DNA of 64,000 nucleotides from Flavobacterium sp. (lineage in GTDB: Bacteria; Bacteroidota; Bacteroidia; Flavobacteriales; Flavobacteriaceae), in the NCBI RefSeq assembly GCF_027484205.1, contig NZ_JAIXUB010000030.1, forward strand, positions 1 through 64,000. The letters run 5' to 3'. The translations under genes and the position numbers were made by a program. Every line of letters starts with the position of its first letter. Within the stretch, counting starts at the first letter, position 1. Below are positions 57,649 through 64,000 of the stretch, piece after piece. Below the pieces are notes generated by a model. That model saw nothing but the letters and a program-made list of their open reading frames with translations, ran no database searches and was not told the origin of the DNA.

Positions 57649-59814
57649 TGCTAAATTATCAGCTATAACTTCATAAAATTTTTCAGGTTCGAAAGGTTTT
57701 GTAATTACATCATTCATACCATAAGACAATAGCATTTCTCTGTTTTCATTTAATGAGATAGCTGTCAAAGCAATGATTGGTGTTGTGATATTAAATTCTC
57801 TAATTTGTTGCGTAGCAATGGTTCCATTGATTCCAGGTAAATGAACATCCATAAGTATTAAGTCAAAATCATTTTCAAGTTTTAAAATCGATACAGATTC
57901 TTCGCCATTATCAACTATTTGACAAATCATACCTTTGTTTTCTAACATTTTTTTTGTTATCATTTGGTTGATTTTATTATCTTCAACCAAAAGAATTTTT
58001 TTATTAACTATTGCTTTTTCATCAAATGTATTTTCTTTTTTTGTAACAACTATAGTTTCACCTACTTCAAAAGGTAAATTAAATGAAAAAGTTGTTCCTA
58101 GTCCAACTTTACTATTCAAATAAATTGAACCACCAAGTAATTCAATTAATCTTTTAACAATTGCTAAACCAAGACCAGTTCCGCCATATTTTCTATTAAT
58201 TTCAATTGAACCTTGAGAAAAACTATCAAAAATGGTATCTTGTTTATCCTCTGGAATTCCAATTCCGTTATCGGCAACTTTAAATGAAATTAACAAATTT
58301 CTATCTTCAACATTTTCAAGTTTAGCAGTTAATTTAACATATCCATTCTTTGTAAATTTTAGAGAGTTGTTTACTAAATTTAAAAAGATTTGGGATAACT
58401 TAGTTGGATCACAAATTAGATTTTCAGGAATTGAAGAATCTATGTCTAAAATAAAAGTATTATTATTTTCTTGAGAAATTTCTCTAAATGAATTTTGAAT
58501 ACTAATAAGTAAAGATTTTAAATTGCAATTGATCTTTTCTATTGGTACATTTTCCGACTCAATTCTATTAATTTCTAATATATCATTAATGAAATGCAGA
58601 AGATAATTTCCGGAAAATTTTAGGGAATTTAAGTAATTAATTTGGCTGTCTTTTGGATTTTCTTCAATCAATAAATGGGTAATACCGTTTATTGCGTTCA
58701 ATGGAGTTCGCAATTCATGACTTACCGTTGATAGAAATTCCGCTCTAGCTTTCGAAGCTTTTTCAGCATTTTCTTTAGCTGTTTCTAATTCAATATTTTT
58801 TTCTTTTAAAAGTATGTTCGATTGAGTTCTAAGTATATTATTTTTATATAATGATAAACTTAATAGCGATAGAATAGAAATCAAAGCAATGGCTAAAATG
58901 CTAATTAATTTTGCGAAAGTATTAGCTTTTTGTTGGCTTTTATTTTCTTTGTCAATTTGCTCAATTAACTTTAACTTTTCTGATTCTTTGAATGATGCAA
59001 AATCTTCAACACCAATTTTTCTATTATTTATGAGAGTTAAACTGTCTTTTAACTGAAGATATTGTTTTAATAAATAGTGCGATTTCTCAATATTAGCAAT
59101 TCTTTCATAGACATTACTTAAAGCTAAAATAATTTTAGATCTTTGCTCTAAGTCATCTTTATTGCTAACTAAAGCTCGGTTAAAGTAGTTAGTTGCAAGA
59201 TTGTATCTTTTCTTAGAATATTCAATTTTACCTATATGATACAATGCTTCGGCTTTTGTTTTATAGGTATCATTAGGATCTTTTTTATTGATTATTGATT
59301 CAAACAGCGGAATAGCTAAATCGATACGTTTTTTTTCTTTAAAAATAATAGCTTTTTGAAGCTTAATCATTTCGTCAGCACTTGAAATATTTAGTTTTTT
59401 GTAAATTGCATTAGCAGTATCAAAATTATTTTCAGCACTTTCAAAATTATTTTTTTTAATATAGCAAACGCCTAAATTATAATGTGTTATTGCTTGTTGA
59501 GAAGTAGATGGTAAAGTAGAATAAATTGCAACACTTTTTACGAAAACATCAATAGCATCATCATATTTTTTAAGGTCTAAAAAAACGCTTCCTATATTTG
59601 AATAACTATCAGCAATAGCTTTTTGGATTTTAGATTTTTTTGCAAAATCCAAAGCTTTTTGGGAGTAATCGAGACAATTTCTATAATTATTATTACTTTT
59701 ATTAAACTTGACTAAATCAATATAATAATTAACACTGTCAATTTTTGTTACACTATTTTTTTGAGAATAGAGTAACATTGGCAATAGAAAAATAATCAGT
59801 AAAAGTTGCCTCAT
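57646..59814 (-). CDS. TPR hybrid sensor histidine kinase/response regulator
   Basis: A 722-residue hybrid kinase. Signal peptide (about 1-17), a periplasmic array of TPRs (about 30-260; ALYHIGKIEYSKKRYNLATN), one membrane helix (about 297-320), a coiled coil, HisKA with the phospho-His in STVSHELRTPLNAINGITHL, HATPase (NLVNNSLKFTKNG, DNGIGIPEDKQ, GGTGLGLAIVKRLIE) and a C-terminal receiver (LLVEDNKINQMITKKML, phospho-Asp in LILMDVHLPGINGT, Lys in VITKPFEPE). No DNA-binding output is attached, so a His-phosphotransfer or partner elsewhere is needed. Monocistronic. Confidence 0.94.
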   Translation of the reverse strand: MRQLLLIIFLLPMLLYSQKNSVTKIDSVNYYIDLVKFNKSNNNYRNCLDYSQKALDFAKKSKIQKAIADSYSNIGSVFLDLKKYDDAIDVFVKSVAIYSTLPSTSQQAITHYNLGVCYIKKNNFESAENNFDTANAIYKKLNISSADEMIKLQKAIIFKEKKRIDLAIPLFESIINKKDPNDTYKTKAEALYHIGKIEYSKKRYNLATNYFNRALVSNKDDLEQRSKIILALSNVYERIANIEKSHYLLKQYLQLKDSLTLINNRKIGVEDFASFKESEKLKLIEQIDKENKSQQKANTFAKLISILAIALISILSLLSLSLYKNNILRTQSNILLKEKNIELETAKENAEKASKARAEFLSTVSHELRTPLNAINGITHLLIEENPKDSQINYLNSLKFSGNYLLHFINDILEINRIESENVPIEKINCNLKSLLISIQNSFREISQENNNTFILDIDSSIPENLICDPTKLSQIFLNLVNNSLKFTKNGYVKLTAKLENVEDRNLLISFKVADNGIGIPEDKQDTIFDSFSQGSIEINRKYGGTGLGLAIVKRLIELLGGSIYLNSKVGLGTTFSFNLPFEVGETIVVTKKENTFDEKAIVNKKILLVEDNKINQMITKKMLENKGMICQIVDNGEESVSILKLENDFDLILMDVHLPGINGTIATQQIREFNITTPIIALTAISLNENREMLLSYGMNDVITKPFEPEKFYEVIADNLA

Positions 59815-59854
59815 ACCTAAAATTTAATTGATTTTGATGACTAAAATAAAGAAA

Positions 59855-60847
59855 TTATTTTTGAATTAACATTATTAAATCAATTATTCTCGATGAATAA
59901 CCAATTTCATTGTCATACCAACCAACAACTTTAACCATTTTATCAATTACAGAAGTTAGTTGTGCGTCAAATAAACACGAATTTCGATTACCAATTATGT
60001 CCACAGAAACAATGGAATCTTCAGTGTAGTCTAAAATTCCTTTTAAATTTGTTTCAGAAGCTTTTAAAAATGCTTTGTTTATTTCATCAATTGTTACAGC
60101 TCTTTTTACATTAAAAGTTATATCAGTTAATGAACCATCTGGAACAGGAACTCTTATGCCACAACCGCCAATTTTTCCTACCATTTCAGGAAATATTTTG
60201 GTTAGTGCTTTAGCTGCACCAGTTGTTGTTGGCACAATTGATTGGCTTGCTCCACGAGCTCTGCGTAAATCTTTATGTGGTTGATCGTGTAGGCTTTGAT
60301 CAGTTGTATAAGAGTGAACAGTTGTTATGTATGCTTGCTCAATTCCACATAAGTCATTAATCACTTTCATCATTGGCGCTGCATTATTTGTAGTACAGCT
60401 TGCGTTGGAAACAATTTTTTCGCTTCCATCAAGGATGTTTTCGTTAACACCAAGAACAACAGTTTTTATTTCAGGAACTTCTGAAGGTGCTGAAAGAATT
60501 ACTTTTTTTGCACCAGAAATGATGTGAGAATTGATTTCTTCAAAGGTTTTATATTTTCCAGTAGATTCAATTATAATATCAATTCCATTCCAATTCAAAT
60601 TTGAAATTTCTTTCTCATGATAAAATGGATACGATTTTCCATCAACAATTATAGCGTTTTCATCAAACGAAACTAGATAAGGTAAAACTCCATGAATGCT
60701 ATCATATTTTATTAAGTGTGCCATGGTTCTATTATCTGTAATATCGTTTATGGCAACGACTTCAATTGATGGGTGATTGATAAGTAATCTAAAAAGATTT
60801 CTTCCAATTCTTCCAAAACCATTTATAGCAATTTTTGTTTTACTCAT
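59855..60847 (-). CDS. gap: Glyceraldehyde-3-phosphate dehydrogenase (type I)
   Basis: NAD-dependent oxidation of G3P to 1,3-bisphosphoglycerate. Rossmann motif KIAINGFGRIGRNLFRLL, catalytic Cys in SNASCTTNNAAPMMKV, the phosphate-site TTTGAAKA and the C-terminal WYDNEIGYSSR are all intact; 330 residues is normal. The ATG overlaps the CDF transporter stop by 8 bases (ATGAGTAA), so it is translated as part of the lipA-CDF-gap operon. Flavobacteria often have two gap genes; which role this one plays is not certain. Confidence 0.95.
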   Translation of the reverse strand: MSKTKIAINGFGRIGRNLFRLLINHPSIEVVAINDITDNRTMAHLIKYDSIHGVLPYLVSFDENAIIVDGKSYPFYHEKEISNLNWNGIDIIIESTGKYKTFEEINSHIISGAKKVILSAPSEVPEIKTVVLGVNENILDGSEKIVSNASCTTNNAAPMMKVINDLCGIEQAYITTVHSYTTDQSLHDQPHKDLRRARGASQSIVPTTTGAAKALTKIFPEMVGKIGGCGIRVPVPDGSLTDITFNVKRAVTIDEINKAFLKASETNLKGILDYTEDSIVSVDIIGNRNSCLFDAQLTSVIDKMVKVVGWYDNEIGYSSRIIDLIMLIQK

Positions 60848-61721
60848 TGGGTTCTATGTGTATCAAAACGTGACCAAGTTGCTGAATTTCTTCACGTAAA
60901 GTGTCTTTTAAACGATGTGAAATATCATGACCTTCTTTTACACTAATAGTAGAATCTACAATAGCATGAAGATCAACATGGTATTTCATTCCAGCTTTTC
61001 TTATAAAGCACTTTTCAGTGTCAATTACACCTTCAACTTGGTGCGAAACTTTTCTTATTTCTTCAACTAAATCATCATATAAATGCTCATCCATTATTTC
61101 ACCTAAAGCAGGTCTAAAAATTAAATAGCTGTTGTATAAAATAAAACCTGAAGCAAAAAGTGCAGCCCAATCGTCAGCCGATTCGTAACCTTTTCCTAAA
61201 AAAAGTGCAATTGAAATTCCAATAAAAGCGGCTACAGATGTTATTGCGTCGCTTCTATGATGCCAAGCATCTGCTTTAAGTGAGGAACTATTTGTTTCAA
61301 TACTTTTTTTCATCACTTTTTGAAAAGATATTTCTTTCCAAACTATTATTAATCCTAATACAATTAAAGTCCATGATTTTGGCAATTCGTGTGGTGTGCC
61401 AATATTCAAAACACTTTCGTATGCTATGATTGTTGCAGAAGTTATTAAAAAACCAACAACAATGAAGGTAATTAATGGTTCTGCACGTCCATGACCATAA
61501 GGATGGTTTTCATCAGCAGGTCTGTTAGAATATTTGATTCCGAAAAGTACTAAAAATGAAGAAAAAATATCGGTAGTTGATTCAATTGCATCAGCAATTA
61601 ATGCATAAGAATTACCGAAAAAACCTGCTAATCCTTTAATTACAGCTAATGAAGCATTTCCTATTAAACTAAAATAGGTTGCATTGATTGCCGTTTGTTG
61701 GTTAGCTAAATCTTTTGACAT
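60840..61721 (-). CDS. Cation diffusion facilitator (CDF) transporter
   Basis: A 293-residue divalent metal/H+ antiporter with six membrane helices (about 12-32, 38-58, 78-98, 113-130, 155-175, 180-197) and a cytoplasmic ferredoxin-like C-terminal domain (about 210-290; LVEEIRKVSHQVEGVIDTEK, YHVDLHAIVDSTISV). Metal-site residues are seen in IADAIESTTD, HPYGHGRAEP and ADAWHHRSDAITS. Zn or Mn/Fe export is typical of the family. Its ATG is one base after the lipA stop. Confidence 0.93.
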   Translation of the reverse strand: MSKDLANQQTAINATYFSLIGNASLAVIKGLAGFFGNSYALIADAIESTTDIFSSFLVLFGIKYSNRPADENHPYGHGRAEPLITFIVVGFLITSATIIAYESVLNIGTPHELPKSWTLIVLGLIIVWKEISFQKVMKKSIETNSSSLKADAWHHRSDAITSVAAFIGISIALFLGKGYESADDWAALFASGFILYNSYLIFRPALGEIMDEHLYDDLVEEIRKVSHQVEGVIDTEKCFIRKAGMKYHVDLHAIVDSTISVKEGHDISHRLKDTLREEIQQLGHVLIHIEPNE

Positions 61722-61722
61722 T

Positions 61723-62598
61723 TTATAAAATATGCTTTTCTGCGTGATAAGAAGAACGAACTAAAGCGCCACTTTCTACATGAAGAAATCCCATTTCTTT
61801 ACCAATTTTTTCGTATTTTTCAAATTGTTCTGGTGTAATGAATTCTTTTACAGGTAAGTGCTTTTTACTTGGTTGTAAATATTGTCCAATTGTTATAATG
61901 TCAACATTTTGGTTGCGAATGTCTTGCATAGTTTCAATAACCTCTGCTTCTGTTTCGCCCAAACCTAACATGATTCCCGATTTAGTTCTACGAATTCCTT
62001 TTTCTTTCAAATATCTTAAAACTTCTAAGCTTTTGTCATATTTTGCCTGAATTCGAACTTCTCTGGTTAATCGACGAACGGTTTCCATGTTGTGAGAAAC
62101 CACTTCTGGATTCGCTTCAATAATTCTATCAATATTTCTAGTATTTCCTTGAAAATCTGGAATTAAAGTTTCTAAAGTTGTATTAGGATTCATCCTGCGG
62201 ATGGCTTGAACAGTTTCTAACCAAATGATTGATCCCATATCTTTCAAGTCATCTCTATCAACGCTAGTAATCACAGCATGTTTGATGTTCATTATTTTTA
62301 TTGAACGCGCCACTTTTTCTGGTTCGTCCCAATCAACATTTTCTGGACGACCGGTTTTTACGCCACAAAATCCGCAGGAACGTGTACAAATATTACCAAG
62401 AATCATAAAAGTAGCTGTTCCTTCACCCCAACATTCACCCATATTAGGGCAACTTCCTGAAGTACAGATAGTATTCAATTTATACTTGTCAACTAATCCA
62501 CGAAGTTCAGTATATTTTTGACCAATAGGCAATTTTACTTTTAGCCATTTCGGTTTTCCAATAGGAAGATTGTTTTCAGTAGCCGTTTCCATATTCAT
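61723..62598 (-). CDS. lipA: Lipoyl synthase
   Basis: Radical-SAM enzyme inserting two sulfurs into octanoyl-ACP or octanoyl-protein. Auxiliary cluster cysteines in [12 protein letters not shown], the SAM-cluster motif CTRSCGFC, and the C-terminal cluster-ligand serine motif RSSYHAEK are intact. The ORF track starts at TTG 62613, which lies inside the -7 element TATCTTTG (62618-62611); ATG 62598 ([10 protein letters not shown]) or 62592 are the sensible starts. It leads the lipA-CDF-gap operon. Confidence 0.95.
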   Translation of the reverse strand: MNMETATENNLPIGKPKWLKVKLPIGQKYTELRGLVDKYKLNTICTSGSCPNMGECWGEGTATFMILGNICTRSCGFCGVKTGRPENVDWDEPEKVARSIKIMNIKHAVITSVDRDDLKDMGSIIWLETVQAIRRMNPNTTLETLIPDFQGNTRNIDRIIEANPEVVSHNMETVRRLTREVRIQAKYDKSLEVLRYLKEKGIRRTKSGIMLGLGETEAEVIETMQDIRNQNVDIITIGQYLQPSKKHLPVKEFITPEQFEKYEKIGKEMGFLHVESGALVRSSYHAEKHIL

Positions 62599-62610
62599 TT
62601 TTTTGAATTG

Positions 62611-62618
62611 CAAAGATA
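62611..62618 (-). promoter_or_regulatory. Candidate -7 element (TATCTTTG) for lipA
   Basis: Exact TAnnTTTG on the minus strand, 12 bases before the first ATG; -33 TTG is not clear. Confidence 0.4.
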
Positions 62619-62673
62619 GTTAAAGTTGAAATAGAAAATTAAATTTTAGAATCAAGAATTTCGATGAAATGAT

Positions 62674-62712
62674 TAAAAAAAACCTGCCTTATTATGAAAA
62701 TAAGACAGGCAC
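62674..62712 (-). terminator. Terminator after tonB
   Basis: CCTGCCTTATT pairs with AATAAGACAGG apart from one mismatch; on the minus strand it is followed by a T-run. Confidence 0.8.
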
Positions 62713-62745
62713 ATTTATTAACTTATGGCAAGTCAATTTTACTTT

Positions 62746-63564
62746 TTAATTCATTTGAACTTTTATAGGTAATGAATATTGAGTTCTTACAGGTTGACCA
62801 TTTAAAATTCCTGCAACCCATTTTGTTTTTATAGATTTTAAAACTCTAATTGCTTCTTTCTCTAGACCATAACCAGGATTTTTTAAGACTTTTATATCCG
62901 TCATTGTTCCGTCTTTTTCAATTACAAATGATAAAAGAACTGTTACTACTTTTTCTTCATTGATTTCTGGAACTTCAAATTTTTCACCTACTTGTTTTCT
63001 AAATTTATTAATTCCTCCAGGAAAATCTGGTTGTACATCTAAAACTGCTGTCATAACAGGATCTTTTGAAGGTTCTGGTGAGTCAACAATTCCGGAACCT
63101 TGACTTCCTGTATTGGTTGGAAATGGATTTGTACCTGTTCCACCTTCATTTCCTGTTGGTTGATTATCTTTTGGAAGTTCTTTATTTGTTGGAATATCTT
63201 CTGTTGCCTCATGCGTTTCCGAAGCAACATAGTTTTGATTATTTGGAACTTTTTCAACTGGAGCTGAATTATTTGAAATTGGCTCAATTGGTTTTGGTTC
63301 GTCAACAATTGGTTCAGAATAATTATCTACTTTAATTATTGTATCAATAATAGGCGGAATAGGGCATTCAACTTGTTTAGCTCCAAAAGAACTAAATAAC
63401 ATACCAATTCCTGATACAAAACCAATAAATAGAGTTCCTGAGAAGAATGCTAGAATGGTTGTTTTGGTGCTGTCTTGACGTAATTTATACGCACCATACT
63501 CTTGGTTTTTACCTTCAAATACAAGGTCTAACCACTTTTTTTCAAAGATACTTAAGTTTGACAT
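62746..63564 (-). CDS. tonB: Energy transducer TonB
   Basis: Couples inner-membrane proton-motive force to outer-membrane TonB-dependent receptors. It has the Bacteroidetes-type N-terminus FEKKWLDLVFEGKNQEYGAY, one membrane helix (about 34-56), a Pro/Asn-rich periplasmic spacer (about 65-170; IPPIIDTIIKVDNYSEPIVD) and the C-terminal TonB domain (about 180-272; FPGGINKFRKQVGEKF, VVTVLLSFVIEKDGTMTDIK, KWVAGILNGQPVRTQYSLPI). Monocistronic here; partner exbB/exbD genes are not in the window. It could serve the siderophore receptor at 14 kb. Confidence 0.93.
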   Translation of the reverse strand: MSNLSIFEKKWLDLVFEGKNQEYGAYKLRQDSTKTTILAFFSGTLFIGFVSGIGMLFSSFGAKQVECPIPPIIDTIIKVDNYSEPIVDEPKPIEPISNNSAPVEKVPNNQNYVASETHEATEDIPTNKELPKDNQPTGNEGGTGTNPFPTNTGSQGSGIVDSPEPSKDPVMTAVLDVQPDFPGGINKFRKQVGEKFEVPEINEEKVVTVLLSFVIEKDGTMTDIKVLKNPGYGLEKEAIRVLKSIKTKWVAGILNGQPVRTQYSLPIKVQMN

Positions 63565-64000
63565 AATTTATAGTTTTAATTGTTAAGTATCGATGTTACA
63601 TAAGCTTTTAGTTTTTGGATTTCAGATATTAAATTTCAGATTTCAAAAACTTTGTAAAATTATTGTAATCTGTTTTTACTTTTAATAACGCAAACATTAT
63701 TCCAATATTGTGTGATTTTTGTAAGAAAATTTTATTAAGTGTAAATTATTGTTTGAATATTGAAGTTAATAGTGTGTTTTTGTGAATTTGAAACTCTATT
63801 CAATACAAATACTACCTAACCCTGATCTCGTCATTGTTGGAGCTCTTGTCTTGTGATAACAAGTCAAAGCGACTGACGAGAGCAGGAAAATGGAAACCAA
63901 GAATTTACTTGTGATTCGTTCCTTCTTTCGACTCCCGAAGTTTCGTGACAGGATGACAATTATCGTTTTGTTTGAATGATTTCTGCCAGAAGTTTTTTAG
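63565..64000. other. Intergenic stretch with imperfect inverted repeats
   Basis: No gene is seen. 63827-63833 CTCGTCA pairs with TGACGAG (63874-63880), enclosing the small hairpin CTTGT/ACAAG (63845-63849, 63859-63863); GCTCT/AGAGC (63842-63846, 63879-63883) offers an alternative pairing. The tail (CGAAGTTTCGTGACAGGATG) resembles repeat remnants found between Flavobacterium genes (from memory). Confidence 0.5.

Noticed and set aside
62599-62613. TTG start of lipA as in the ORF track
   Set aside because: The TTG falls within the TATCTTTG -7 element, so it would not be transcribed.
63051-63335. Overlapping ORFs on both strands inside tonB
   Set aside because: They arise from the Pro/Asn-rich spacer of TonB read in other frames; Gln- or Leu-rich, with no signal of their own.

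Overview
The window is chromosomal DNA from a Bacteroidetes bacterium, almost certainly Flavobacteriaceae and most like Flavobacterium. Signs are the very AT-rich composition, Bacteroidetes promoters (TTG about 20 bp upstream of TAnnTTTG), weak or absent Shine-Dalgarno sites, a type IX secretion (T9SS) sorting domain, glutamine synthetase III, fused IcmF-type mutase, DUF3810/DUF983/DUF4197/DUF4268 proteins and Flavobacterium-style intergenic repeats. It opens inside a 5S rRNA gene, so an rRNA operon lies just to the left. Nothing resembles a prophage, IS element or CRISPR array.

Layout. 1-9.6 kb: 5S rRNA end, a DUF4268 protein, a CoA-type Nudix hydrolase, a PlsC-like acyltransferase, an ECF sigma factor with a probable membrane anti-sigma partner, type II NADH dehydrogenase, a DUF3810 metallopeptidase-like protein, a RelE/ParE toxin-antitoxin pair, PepD and an AraC regulator. 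9.6-18.8 kb: DUF983, a TPR/glycosyltransferase-like membrane protein, a NERD protein, a siderophore TonB-dependent receptor with a PepSY-TM partner (two Fur-box-like palindromes and a clear promoter upstream), two paralogous small secreted proteins and prfA. 18.8-26.5 kb: a minus-strand envelope/stress cluster (lipoprotein, two beta-barrels, holin-like, YtxH, lmo0937-type and small secreted proteins) next to a four-gene signalling operon (AI-2E transporter, AraC, receiver, CHASE3-PAS kinase). 26.5-42.8 kb: pyrF operon, DUF4197, icmF, GyrI-like, YchJ cluster, TerC, glutamine synthetase III with nitrogen-operator-like repeats, two OmpA proteins and a PurM-like AIR synthase.

42.8-47.5 kb is the unusual part. 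A promoter and a roughly 250-nt structured leader precede a lipoprotein whose C-terminus carries a His...Asn-Cys-x-Asp arrangement like a permuted papain fold. It is followed by a four-helix membrane protein, a broken secreted-protein gene, a lipoprotein, another membrane protein, and two tandem pairs of tiny membrane proteins that the ORF track misses. I read this as a candidate polymorphic-toxin/immunity-type locus; that reading is inference.

47.5-64 kb: RluF, two alpha/beta hydrolases in the window (one here), a zinc-ribbon-family protein that lost its cysteines with Nif3, LpxK, a large T9SS-secreted adhesin, purine nucleoside phosphorylase, a TPR hybrid histidine kinase, the lipA-CDF-gap operon and TonB.
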